64,000 bases of DNA from Primulina eburnea (lineage: Eukaryota > Streptophyta > Magnoliopsida > Lamiales > Gesneriaceae). Both the position numbers and the translations under genes were made by a program. Below are positions 12,257 through 24,245 of the stretch, piece after piece. The notes beneath the pieces are model-generated. The model was not told the DNA's origin. It was given only the letters and a program-made list of their open reading frames with translations, and made no database searches. Each line of letters begins with the position of its first letter. Within the stretch, counting starts at the first letter, position 1. The stretch is taken from contig NC_133101.1 in NCBI RefSeq assembly GCF_022965805.1, forward strand, positions 12,499,069-12,563,068, in the 5' to 3' direction.

Positions 12257-15200
12257 CACAGCAATTGCCAAGCTCCCATGAGATACTGCCAGACCGAAGC
12301 AAGAATCATATACATATGGAACCTGCAGAGAAAATCTAGAGTCTATTGGAAACAAATATGAAAATTTAAAACAGAAGTAAACATGAAAAATTAATGCATA
12401 CATCCGGGAAGCTATTCAAACCAGGAGTATTTGAAGGAATGTGTATTTCCCTTAGTGCTTTCCCAACTAAATTCCACGCTTTCATAGAGTTGTCCTGCAA
12501 TACATGAACTGATCAAATAATCTGGAGGGCTACCAAGCTTTTCAACCTCAAGGTTTTCTGCTTGAGGCATTACTTGATAACAAAAGCAATTAACATGGAT
12601 TTTTTAATTTTTAATATCTGTTGAACTAACACTCCCTTAATACTAAAATTCATATTTATATCAATAAAACACTTCCTTCAATATTTATTACCTGGCTGCA
12701 GCTGTACAAGCAGAGTCCATCAAAAGCCCAAGCTAAACCAGTGACCTGATTGTTATTTTACAAGATAAATCATATGCCATTCCATATGCCAAAAAAGGTG
12801 TTGAGAACTTACAATGTGGTACATCATGCTCACTATAACAACAAATTATTTCAAATTCATGGCTGGTCATATTCATGGTCCACACTTCAAATGATCCGGA
12901 TCCTTTACCAATAGCCAGGAACAAATTTAGTGGTGTTTCCAGGGGGCAGTAAATGAAAGTATGGAGACAGGTGTTGAATCAACAGTAATAACCTAATTAC
13001 ACGAGCAATCACAAGTTCCAAAATAAGATATAATCAAAGTAGCTGTCTAAATTTTGAAAGGATAAGTAGCAGACTTTTAGCAGGATATGATGTCCTCCCT
13101 CAGCAAAGAAAATGAAGCATGAACAGTTTCAGATGACTTCAGTAGTTCCTTAATATTCACCTGCCAAATCTTCACTCTATAAACAAAAAGAAGAGGAAAG
13201 TCACAAAATTAAATGTTATAATCAAATAAAAGGTAAACCTTATATGTATGTGTGTGTATAATTCAGTAGTTCTAACCCATGTCAAGCAAATGTGCTAGAA
13301 TTTTGGCTTCGAAAACAAAAAAAGGTTAATTAGTTCACCTCCCATTAGAACTTCCCGTCGCTAAAAGAAGTTGAGGTTTTGAAATTTCAGAGCCATATAA
13401 AGCCCAGCAAATAGATGTGATGCATGTATCATGTGCTTTGAGAAAGCCACCATTTGATGCTTTACATGGGAGTTCAGGGGTAATAATGGAATAACTCTCT
13501 GGTGCATCAATTCTCCAGAACGAAATTAGACCACATTTCAATCCAATAGCAAGAATAGAGCAGCAGCCCGAGGAGTTATGAGGAATAGAAACCCAATCTT
13601 CAGATGTCCTCAGAATCGGTGACCAAGCCACAATAAGGGGTGTCAACATTGCATTGCGAGAAGCATATTGTTGTGCCGTTATTAGTTGAACATTGCATTC
13701 TTTGATCTTCAGAGGTGTCCCTTCAGAAACAGATATGGAATAATTTCCCATGTATTGTTTTCTTTTACATTGTCAAGTTTTTTTGCAGCAACCTAATAAA
13801 AATAGCAACACATTCAATGTAATGGCATATATCAAATGCACAACTTTTCAAATTGAAAGCAGATCATGTAGCTGCATTGAAGCTGATTTAGTAAGTACGG
13901 AGGTTCATGTCATGGAATAAAATGATAAAACTAAATCAGATAGTGAATGCAGTGTGCAGTACATTAGTTTCATTCTGTCTCTTTCGTTTTCTTTCCTTTC
14001 TTAAACTAGATACAGGTGGCTCATTAGGGCATTCAGATTCTGCATTATCTCGACTACCTATCACCTGTATAAAGAAAAAACCCCAAGAATAGTTGGAATT
14101 CATATCATTAATTGTTATGTCATCAAGAATATTTCATCTAGAAAAGTATATGGGGATATGAAAGAAACGCTAATCAGCAAAAAGTTGAAAGATAGAGCCA
14201 ACTCACATCTAAACTTTCTGAAGATATAATTTGAGACTCTCCGAAATTGATCTTGGAAAGATAATTATACATCATCTCTGATATGTCCATAACCTAGAAA
14301 ATTTCAGATTATAACTTTAGCAAATGTGTGAAAAACAAACATTAAATTTAGGAATCACAAATAACATACTAGATTCCAAATTCATGACATTTATTATGCA
14401 TAAGCAACAAAACCGTAAATACAACAAACTTGAAGGGCTATGAAATTCTTTTTGAAAGAAATGTTGAATAGGTATTGTCTCTCCAAACATAAACAAAGCC
14501 TCCAGTACTAACACAACAAATTTACACATTAGCACAAATATGAATCTACTCATGGGCTCATAGCCAACACAGAACCAACAGTAAGAACATAATTAAGAGC
14601 ATCTATAGACACAAGAATTGAAACAATTCCATTGCTAAAATTTTCACCATTTTTTTTGGTTCAGGAAGATTATTAAAGTGAAGATACAGCAAGCTCGAAC
14701 CATAATTCTGGTCCACCAACGTAAATCAAATAGTATAAAATTAAATCCTAATTTGAAAAAAACAAATAAAAAGTAAGGTAATATGAATTATATAGACCAA
14801 CTACTATAAGATTCTCTATCAAATTCAAATCAGACCCTGTATTGAACTCCAACGTAAAACAGCTTCCAGACCAATTATGAAGATAAGGTAGTTTAAAATG
14901 TAAGCATAAATTTGGCGTTTAAAATTCAATAACAATGAAAAAATCTTCGGCTAAAAAATAAGCATGCTATTCAGAAATATTATTACATTATATGCAATCA
15001 ATTGATTTAGTAGTTGTCTTTCCTAAGTCATGAGATCTGATCCCATCAGGTGGATCACAGAATACTGGACTCAGAATCAGTGGTCATTGATTCTTGTTCA
15101 TGTCAGTGCATGGTTTATAATGTCATCTGCATAATCCTCACACTAACAGAATCACTTGACAGCCCAAAATTCTTGATCAACTAAAAACTCAGCTAGAACA

Positions 15201-15450
15201 GATTGAATGCCAGAATACTTCTGAACTTGAGCAATTTCAATGTTGAGACTCAAATGCTATACATCGTATCAGTAAAATTGCATCAAAGCAATTCAATACT
15301 AAAATCAGCAAACTTTGAAAAGTTAACAATTACCAGGATCGTAATGAGGCTACCAGAAGCGACCGCCACCAGATTCTCTTCGGACCAAGCAACAGCGTTC
15401 GGATAACAAGGCGCTGATACGAGCACCGCTGCTTGGAAGCGGGAAGACAT
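12257..15450 (-). pseudogene. WD40/TFIIIC-delta-like gene copy A, 5' exons
   Basis: Exon 1 (15450-15334) starts MSSRFQAAVLVSAPCYPNA and ends at a GTAATT donor. Further exons with usable splice sites are 14293-14207 (VMDISEMMYNYL), 14064 to about 13965 (lower edge uncertain), 13792-13339 (LTPLIVAWSPIL, LLLATGSSNGR), 13176-13095 (VKIWQVNIKELLKSSE), 12992-12813 (AIGKGSGSFEVW), 12745-12692 (VTGLAWAFDGLCLYSCSQ), 12494-12402 (DNSMKAWNLVGKALRE) and 12322-12257 (VPYVYDSCFGLAVSHGSLA). The WD-like phrases and protein order fit a WD40/TFIIIC90-type nuclear protein, continued at 7106-5649 across a 5-kb intron full of retrotransposons. Damage: a one-base frameshift in a run of five C near 12945, a lost GT donor at 13094, and a frame conflict near 13750. 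The stretch usually following exon 1 in the family, as I recall it, was not found. These suggest a pseudogene; assembly errors cannot be excluded. Confidence 0.72.
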
Positions 15451-16359
15451 TGTTGAAGAGAATTGAAACAGAAAGCAGAGTGGCGTTTTATTATTTTGGA
15501 GTGAAGCGGATTTGATGCTTCGACCTAATTTGTGAAACAGCTCGAATAGTCCAAATCGAATTACACCATATAACCTACATATATTTGTATTTCCTAGACT
15601 AGACTAGAAGTATAAAAAAATCTTCTATTTTATATTATTAAAAAAATAAAAATATTTATTTTTATGTGGATTTAGGGATTTCTCGCTTAGAGGGCAAAAA
15701 CAATGGATATTGAGGAAGCAGCAAGCGTTGAAGAAATGAAGTTGAAACATTAGTCAATCTCATGCATTACCCAATTTAGGGGTGAATAGAAACCAAAGCC
15801 AAATCAAATAGTTGGTTTGGTTTTTAGTCGATCGATTTATATTGGTTTTAAAATTAATCATATCGGAAAATTGGTTTTGTTCAAAGTTTTGGTGAAAAAT
15901 CCTAACCAAACCAATTTTATAAAAATATAATATTTTTAATGATATACATATTATTTTATTTTATGTCATATAATTGATATTATGAAAGTTTGATGATTGG
16001 TATTGGTGGCACATTTTATAAAGCTAAAAAAAATTGACAATTATCCCGTGCAATCTTCACAAGTATTTAGTGATCTTCATGATGGTTTTGGAAAAGGTTA
16101 AAAACCTCGAGCAAGAAACCTTGGATGCGAGTGAATTTACTCTTACCAAATACCCAAGTTGGATAAACATAAAAGATAAATGTCTTTCATTCTTTAAAGT
16201 GTGATAATGGATGATATTGAAACTATTTCTAAAAGTTGAACTATTGAAAACTTATATTTATCTATTTATAATAGCTAGTTTTTAAAATTTAAATTATGAT
16301 TATAAAAAGTCAAAATATTTTATTTGAACAAAATTAAAATTTAAAATTGAACAACGAAA
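15451..16359. promoter_or_regulatory. 5' flank and presumed promoter region of host-gene copy A
   Basis: Sequence upstream of the minus-strand start codon at 15450. The first 80-100 bases are purine-rich and probably 5' UTR. The rest is AT-rich with no open frame. A stretch at 15780-15930 is rich in GGTTTGGTTTT and its complement and may be a decayed inverted-repeat element, but I found no clear ends. No specific TATA box can be named with confidence. Confidence 0.4.
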
Positions 16360-17272
16360 GGTTCGCGACTGTATTGAAAAAGCCATCGCTATATTAAACG
16401 GAGATTTTTTTAAAAAAAACCCGCCGTTTAAGAAGCGACGGTTTGTAACCATAAAATGCATAAAAAAACTACTACGCAAAAATTAAAATTATGTAGTAAA
16501 TTTTTGGGGAAAAAAAATTAAAACCTGATTTGCGCGAAGATTTGCAGCTCCACGTAACGCTGGAAGATCGTACCGACGAGCAAATCTACGAAATAAATAC
16601 GAAAAAATGTTAGTACAAAATTAAAAAATCGAAACTTCGAAAAATTGATAGAGTTTAACTACTACTAGAGATAGACGAAAAATAGTTTAAGAAAATGTCT
16701 GCGAACCTCGGTATATATAGAATTATAGCGACGGTTTTTAATAAAACCATCGCTATATAGCAACGGTTCAACCAAAACCTTCGCGATAATAGCGACAGTT
16801 TTGGTAAAAACCCATAACCGTCGCTATTTCGGCGACTGTTTTATTAAAACCGTCAATATTATAGCGATGGTTTTCCTTAAACCGTCGCTATAATAGCGAC
16901 AGTTTTTAATAAAACCGTCGCTTGTCAAATTAAGAGACGGTTTCCTAAAACCGTCGCTACAAAATAACGACGGGTAGAATACAAGACTGTCGCATAATGC
17001 GACGGGTAAAAAACCCGTCGCACAAAATAACGACGGGTTTATCAAACAGTCGCAATATTAGCGACATTTTATGAAAAACCGTCGCTATAATAGCGACGGT
17101 TTTTCTTGAACCGTCGCTATTCTAGCGACGGTTTTAATTTGACCATCGCTTAATTTGATAAGCGACGGTTTTATAAAACTGTCGCTATATAGCGACGGTT
17201 CAAGAAAAATCGTCGCTATAATAGCGACGATTTTAATAAAACCGTCGCTATGCTTTCCGTTTTTTTGTAGTG
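16360..17272. mobile_element. CACTA-type transposon end with inverted-repeat array
   Basis: The right edge at 17272 is a CACTA terminus: its complement reads CACTACAAAAAAACGG. From about 16730 to 17260 the DNA is a chain of palindromic units, AGCGACGGTTTT followed by its complement AAAACCGTCGCT, roughly every 35-45 bp. Subterminal repeat arrays of this kind are typical of CACTA (En/Spm) elements. An isolated AAGCGACGGTTT sits near 16433 and a CTACTACGCAAAA-like word near 16470, so the left end may be degenerate or missing. No transposase is visible; short open frames across the array are translations of the repeat. Confidence 0.75.
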
Positions 17273-17275
17273 ACA

Positions 17276-17650
17276 ACCCATATCAAATATATAATATTAA
17301 TTAGGAAATTGTAATTATGATCCTATTTATTTGTCTATTTTTTATTTTAGTCTTCTAAATTGTCAAATTTCCATCTTAGCATGTTATCTTAGTTTCTTTC
17401 TTCTTATTTTCTTTTTGCAATTTTAGTTTTTTTCTCACACGGTGTTAATGAAGTGTTGACGCAACGTTACATGACGATGACGTGTACATTGTAACATTAA
17501 AACTTAGAGATACAACAAAAATATTTTTTGATCATGAGCTGACTGATCCGATAAAAAAAATATTATCGTGGGTTCCGAAGAAAATTTCTTTGATACCTAG
17601 TAGGATGTTGGTCATCATGGTTTAAGATCTCGGAATTATAAAACCAACAT
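17276..17650. other. AT-rich spacer between the CACTA end and element E6
   Basis: I see no gene or clear repeat boundary in these 375 bases. The sequence is AT-rich with T-runs. It separates the CACTA terminus from the LTR-type end at 17651. Confidence 0.5.
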
Positions 17651-18522
17651 GTCACGCCCCGAGACCGAGGCGTATGATATATGATTTCTTCTCGGTTTGG
17701 AATTTGACATTCTCACCCCAACAATTTACCATTGCATGAGTCTTGGCTAAACAATCCATTCTCAGAATGATGTCAAAATCCACCATTGAGAGTTGAATCG
17801 AGTCGGCATTGAACGCATGCATATTGTTACTGATTTTATAGTCTCGATGTAACTCGAAGGTTTCGATAGCCTTACTAGTAGGTGTTGCTATCCTAAAAGG
17901 TTTAACAAGCATTTTAGGTTTAACCCCTAATTTCTTAGTGAACCTCTTAGATATAAAAGAATGTGTGTCACCAAAATCAAACAACACATAAGCAGGTTAA
18001 TTTTTTTTATTAGAATAGTAACTTCTAAAAAAAACTAAAGAAGGTCCCTCTATGTTGCTAAATCTCGAGTTCGAGGTTACTCATGGCCTTAGATTGGGTC
18101 GCCATTTCTTGCTCAAACTTTGTCAAAATTATGTTCGAAAATGGTTGCAACATGCTCGAGATTTTAGAGAATTTATGCTTAAATCGGTGTGATCTTCTTT
18201 GTGCAAAATGGGAGGGTTACTTATATGTGAGGAAGAAAAGTTTTTAGTCACGATTCTATCCCTTAAATGCATCATTGATGAGCATAAATAGACCAAAAAG
18301 TAAGCTTGTTACCAAAAATAGAGGATGTCAAATCTGATGAGACTCTGATTACGCCTATAAATTAGATTTTAGGTCGTTGATTGATGGGTAATATACTACC
18401 TCGAAAATAATTGTCAAGGATATGAATGCATTGGTCCTTTGGCAAAATTTGACATCTTATCACGTTTTGTATATTAGGATCTCAGTCAGATTATGATCAT
18501 GCTGGCTCTAATATCATTTAAA
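17651..18522 (-). pseudogene. E6 gypsy internal remnant with aspartic protease fragment (copy B)
   Basis: The open frame 17987-17652 (minus, about 111 residues) reads like a retroelement protease of the RVP_2 type: DTHSFISKRF in place of the usual D(T/S)GA(T/S)HSFIS active site, then FDIILRMDCL where FD(V/I)ILGMD(W/F)L is usual. The catalytic DTGA is altered (FDFGDTHS), so it is inactive. Only about 500 bases separate the primer site (about 18502-18516) from the protease, so gag is largely deleted. At 17651 a sequence TGTCACGCCCCGAGACC matches the LTR end at 18523, marking the outer end of a truncated 3' LTR. In copy A the E5 LTR cuts this frame at 1159. Confidence 0.65.
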
Positions 18523-19702
18523 TGTCATGTCCTGAGACCTAGGTGTACAGACACGTTCGTTTTTTTAACAATCACATAATTTTAAAATAACATGCTCGTA
18601 ATACAATATATAACCAAACCAGTTTATAAAATAATCCGTCATTGTCTTTACAACATGAAAGAAATCAAATAGTGCAGAAGAGTAAAACTTAAAACGTAAA
18701 ATGACAATTGAAATATGAAAATAATCTTTCTTGGAAAGTGGCTTCTTCACTAGCTCCAGACGTCTCATGATTTGTCCATCAACTTGTTTGTTGGTATTGT
18801 ATAGGGAGAGAGGTAAGGGTGATTTAATTGAGAAACACTCAGCAAGTGGGGATTGTTCGGATATATATAACAAATACATATATTTTTTCTAAACGTAACA
18901 TTTCTTAAAGGAAGACATAACGTATCATAATCATATCCTGAACATGAAGCATTGAAATTTCATCTAATTTCCACGATTTTACTAATATATGTCCCCTATA
19001 TGTTAATACTCAAGTGACGAGGCCATACAATGATTATAATCTCATCATATAGAGGTCATATAACAGTTATAATCCTACCATATAGCGGTCATATCTTATA
19101 ATAGCTTTCCAAATTTTTATTGAATTATATCAATGTTTGGAACATATAAAGCTTAGACAAGACATAAACGAATAAATCATGCTCAAACGAAATTGTTCAA
19201 AAATGGAACATAGAATATCATACGTGTATATACTTTTTTAATACATAAGCCCGATTACTTTGGTCTTTCTTGATTCCAAACGTGAATATGAGTTGCTAGA
19301 TTGTAGTTCAAATATAGTACTTGGTTGCTACTAGAAATTTTACTCGAGAAAATGGACAGAATAATGCCACGAAATCTGCTGCTGAAAGCCTCGAATTTGG
19401 CAGTTTTTCTTCTTGAATTTTTGTGAGGTTTTCGGTGTTCTTTTATCTTGGTTTGATCTCTTAGTTATAGTTTGGATCTTACTTATAGTTGGGAAGATAG
19501 AAGTTGAGCGGATGCCTTAGTGAACGTTTTAAGGCTTTTAAGCAGCTTATTTAATGCTATAATGTAGCCATCAATTGGGTGTTACAATATGAATACGGAC
19601 ATGGCTTAATTTTTTAGATTTGTCATTATAGGTTGTCATCAAGTCATTGAATGGGTTCAAACTTATTGGATGTGCCCAAAATTTCGAGTTCTTGGGCTGT
19701 AG
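18523..19702 (-). mobile_element. E6 degenerate gypsy 5' LTR (copy B)
   Basis: Copy B of the LTR at 1822-3020. The LTR end TGTCATGTCCTGAGACC starts at 18523 on the plus strand, with the degenerate primer site just below it. The upper edge is uncertain. Confidence 0.5.
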
Positions 19703-20624
19703 TATTTATAAATTTTTGTGGTCTTCACACAAGCTATTAATGAATATATAATCAGTCTTCGGAAAATTAATCGACAAAATATACCATTCGAGCAGATCCT
19801 ATATACGGTTTCTAGCTTATAAATATCATCAACCACAATGCATCTGCTCCTATGTATGTCGATACCATACTGAACCTCGCCATCTGATGACCCTCGTGGA
19901 GTCGATAAATGAGTCAAAGTCTAGCACTAGTACGTAGTCATCTATGTTGTCTCGGATCAAAATACTAATGATATAAAACCTTAACTGCAGACTAATCTAC
20001 TCGATAAATAATAACCAATTGGAAAGTCGGATGGAAGGTTGTCCAGTGACTCATCATATGATCACACATCTGTATGATTGAATATCTCTATGCACATACC
20101 AATGAAACGTGACCTATAACATCACATATATGTCTCGAAATAGAGTGACCAATGTATACCTTATTTTTTAATCAAAATTGGATAATCGTTTTTTTTTTTC
20201 CGACGAAATTAAGGTGTAAGACTTTTCATACAAAAGTACAAAACAAATGTTTTTTTTTTTGACTTTTACCCCATCATATATTGATATGACGATTTCATTC
20301 CGTGGATTCATGAATGATTTCAACTTTTGTCAAATTTTTGTGTACCTTTTCCTAAACTAATAATGTTGCAAATCATTAATGAATCGAGTCTTAAAAATAT
20401 TTTTTTAGAAAAAAATCATAAAGAAACTAAATAGTTGGAAAAAAAATATATTTTCAGTAAATTATTTATATATTATATTAAATAAACACCATGTGTATGT
20501 CTGCTAATTTAAATGTAAAGATAAAGTTAAATCATTGGGATACTTTTGAACGCGTGTGGAGATTTTGTGTGCTTACACTAATGAATCGGTTGGAATATGT
20601 GAAAAAGTCGTTTAAAGATGAAAA

Positions 20625-20812
20625 AGTTGATTCTTTGATAGATTCGGATAAACATTAAATTATATAGTCACAAACACAAAACGTGGCAGTGGAGGTGTCA
20701 CAAGGGGTTTTGTGAAAAAGTTGATTCTTTTTGATAGATTCGTAAAAACATTAAAGTATATAGCCACAAATCACAACATGTGGCAGTAGAGGTGTCACAA
20801 GGGGTTTTGTGT
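20625..20812. repeat. Tandem repeat, two copies of about 94 bp (copy B)
   Basis: Same pair as at 3962-4151, with a few substitutions. Each copy carries GATAGATTCG, ATATAG(T/C)CACAAA and GGAGGTGTCACAAGGGG or close forms. Confidence 0.75.
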
Positions 20813-20832
20813 GACAAAGTGTGTAGTAGGTG

Positions 20833-21074
20833 GAGGGATGACAATGGGGTGGAGTTGGGTTTGTTATCTCCATCCTAGTCTTCGAATTACATCCCTACCC
20901 CTATACCTATCACGATCTTCGTTTTTTCGGGTTCGGGTTCGGGTTCGGGTTCGGTTCCCATTTCAAAAATATTAATGGGGCAACACGGCGTGGGTACAAG
21001 GATTCCCCGCCCCGATCCTCGTTTCGAGTTTTCCCCGTGGGTCTCTAAATCCGTGGGAAAAATTGTCATCTCTA
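20833..21074. mobile_element. hAT-type MITE (copy B), 242 bp
   Basis: It has the same 8-bp target duplication AGTAGGTG (20825-20832 and 21075-21082) and the same terminal inverted repeats as copy A; the right end here reads TAGAGATGACAATT on the minus strand. It is 12 bp longer than copy A because the internal GGGTTC run has two more hexamers (20936-20960). Confidence 0.82.
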
Positions 21075-22282
21075 AGTAGGTGTTGGTGTTTAAATTTATG
21101 GAAAATAACTTTTTTAATCGGCCAATATTGTTTATTTTGAATTTTAGTTTATTAACAGGTTAAATTTTGGTCATTGTACACTAACTATCAGTGTTCGGTT
21201 ATTTTGGTTAAATTGCTGATGCGACGCTGAATATATTAACTTTTTCGACATCATAGCAGCATTCTTTTTAATGTTAGTAAATTTTTGGTTCAACTTAACA
21301 ATTTTCAATGTAAGATCAATATCTTTTGTTTCAATGTCACAATTTCCAATATAAAATCAATACTATAAAGATAATTTTCTTAACTAAACACATAAACTAA
21401 GCTTTACAATAATGACATTCTATTACAATTAACTATAAAAAAATGATTTTTTAGCATTTTTATTTGCAAAGTGATCAACCAATATTTCATAAATGGATTT
21501 TTATTAGAACTCATTGATGTTGCGGAATATCACGAACCGAAACCTTCTTGTGCATTCCAAAAACTTCTAAATAGGTGCTCTGTTGAGGTTCAAGCACTTC
21601 TAAAACATTCTCCATATTTCATCAATTAATAGTTTTCTATGAAATCTTTTGTGCATAGAATAATCATTTAGAATAGTATAGAATGGAATTAACTAGAATA
21701 GTGTAGATCTTAGAACCTCCTAGAGAGTTGATATTTATCGCTTTCATTGTAGAAAGCTACTAGTATAAATAGGATGAATATTAATAGGGTGAAGCTCTTA
21801 TTGTAAACTACCAAGTTTTCAAGCAATATAGCATTTTCTTTCAAAGTTTTCTAGAAGCATTTTTACTTAAGTCACTTGCACACAAGACCAAAGGACTTTA
21901 TCTATGCAGCTTACATGGGTAAACAGATAAAGTAAATGTCATACTTGTACAAAACCGTAAAATATTATTAAAATAAAGATCATTTTACATTAGAGCCAAT
22001 AAAAACCCAAGCCACAAGTTGGCTCGCTGGACACCTACTCTAACAAATACAAAATACTAGGAAATTCAAATATCCAACCATATTTTTCCTACCAATTAAT
22101 AGAAAAAACATCCTTCCATGGTAGTTATTATGTATAGGACATATCAGTGGATTTTCACAGAAGCACGGCAGAAGGAAAAATTTGAAAAACAGACCTGCTG
22201 ACGGAGATAGAGGCCTGTCATAAATCATAGATTGTAAGGGGCTGCTGACTGAGGATTTCAGTCGAGAGGGCGGACTTTTCAT

Positions 22283-23182
22283 TGACAATTTTTAAAGAGG
22301 AATTTCGTTATACTGGAGATGGGGAGAGTAAATATTCAGGCTGTAATCTTTGTAGAAGTATCCCACATAAGGGACAACATGGTGAGAAAGATTTCTTGAA
22401 GGCTGAAGATTCGAAAAAAAATTTAAAATTGGAAGGGTATAAAGGCATCGTGAAAAAAATTAGAGGTGCCAACTTTGAAGCTCGTATTTGAATCTGACAG
22501 AAGATCTAAAATGGCAGAAAAATATAAACCAACAAGTCTTCTCCGTAGTTCATTTTCACAGCACAACTGCAACTCCTTCCATACATTTGTCTGTTCCTCT
22601 ATGGCACAACTGAATCTTTCCAAGCCTTGGTGTTTTTTACTCTCGCTCACCTCATCATTTTTAAGCACAAAATGCCTGATGATTACATTGATGAGGTGCA
22701 ACTTACAGGTTGAAAGATTGGGCAAAATTTTAAATGCCGTAGACAAGAACGTAGTAAAATGCCAAAATTTGATCCAAAATAAGATGTCAACCATTTATGC
22801 AGAATATGCTCTACATAGTTTGGTATTGACTATTTGAAAGACACAAGGGTTGCCACAATATCCCAAATGTACAGAAGCCCACTGAAACTCCCACACAGAC
22901 TCCGAGACCATAATAACTTTTTTTCCCACCAAATTAATTCTACCTCAGGGAAACAAGGAAATGATCCGAAATCAATATCAAAACATATATTGGAGGAAGT
23001 GTCCAATTGCTGCCCTCCAATCCAAAGGAACTCGATAGCAGCTTTCTGAGTTCTGTAAAATTACAATAACATTTATTGGTCAATCAAACATAGGTAACTG
23101 TTTGAACGGTTAGTTCTTATTGCTTCCATTCAGCTTTTGACTAAATCATAAAAATTTTATTTTAAAGAAATGTGGGTGCTTG
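22283..23182 (-). pseudogene. WD40/TFIIIC-delta-like gene copy B, truncated 3' exons
   Basis: A second copy of exons 11 and 12. About 460 bp are deleted (junction near 22492), which fuses the middle of exon 11 (SAILDLLSD) to sequence from the end of exon 12 and removes the KIKKR end and most of the zinc-finger tail. Exon 11 is otherwise recognisable (ENELRRRLVGLYFSAILDLL) but frameshifted near 22760 relative to copy A. The upper side is cut in the next intron by element E1 at 23183, before exon 10. This is a non-functional fragment. Confidence 0.8.
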
Positions 23183-24245
23183 TGTAACGCTCTGACCGAT
23201 TTTTATAAAACAATAGCGGAACTTAAAGATTTAAATAAAAGGAAAGAAGGATTTAAAAATTTTCTTGAAATAAATACATTTCCAATATATACCATCAAAA
23301 GTATATACATGATCATCTAAAGGTTGCAACAAAATACAAAATATCAATGTGATCATGTCCAAAATAATTTCTTCCTTCCTTCACTTGATACATATGACTT
23401 CGGCTTCAATCAACATCCTGGTTCGTCGCTCTTATCTGTATCACATGAATAACTGAAATGAGTATAAAACTCATCAAGTGGAACTCTTATATATCAAATA
23501 TCATACTCTGTAAAAAATGGCTTTGAAATCATTAAATACCATCCAACTCTTGAAATATAGCATAACATAGGATAATAAAATCATAAAGATGGTATTTCTC
23601 TTTTCTCTGGTATGGATTGATATCTAAATAGTATCTTTGTCTCTGTACCTATATCCCATCGATATAAATTTATTACTCTATTGGGATATAAGCCTATGGT
23701 CTTTGATCAACTAATTGCATGCAATCTCTGACTATCCATTTATCAATCCAATAAAACATTTGAACTTCTCTTGGACATTAAATCAAACACTTTGAAGACT
23801 CTTCTCTTTTGCATTCTCTTATACACAATTGATGCATATACAAGCCTCTAATATACAACAAAGTGTATATATACATAACATGAATCAATTGAAAGGGAAT
23901 AGCACATTAAACTATTGAAACACAATACATATACTATCATGTGAGCACAAAGAATGAATTCCACTTACAACCAATAGCAACCTTGAGTCTAAGCTCTTGG
24001 TACAAATCCTACAACAATAAACCATGAATAGAACCATCAACAACTCAATAATCCAACAACCATACCATAAAACCCATAAAATCAACACAATCACAAAGTA
24101 CCATACTTTCCCCCAACACCACAAACCAAATTAACTAAACCCACAAGCTTACCTTAGCTTCTTGACTCCAAGATAACCTTCTCCTCACTTCAATAATCCA
24201 ACAAGAGGCTTGAATCAAGAGAACAAAAGAAAGAAATTAAGAACC

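Larger units (their letters stand above)
17860..23182. repeat. Segmental duplication, copy B (partner 1160-6984)
   Basis: A direct, collinear copy of 1160-6984. It lacks about 460 bp of the gene part (junction near 22492) and ends where element E1 is inserted at 23183. It shows the uninterrupted sequence at the point where the E5 LTR cuts copy A, so E5 inserted after the duplication. Confidence 0.93.

Noticed and set aside
15203..15406. Plus-strand frame over the start of the host gene
   Set aside because: It is antisense to exon 1, whose minus-strand start, donor and protein sequence fit the gene.
17085..17276. Short minus-strand open frames in the CACTA region
   Set aside because: They only read through the AGCGACGG repeats.
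20936..20960. GGGTTC hexamers as an interstitial telomere
   Set aside because: The plant telomere unit is TTTAGGG; this is a different hexamer inside a MITE.
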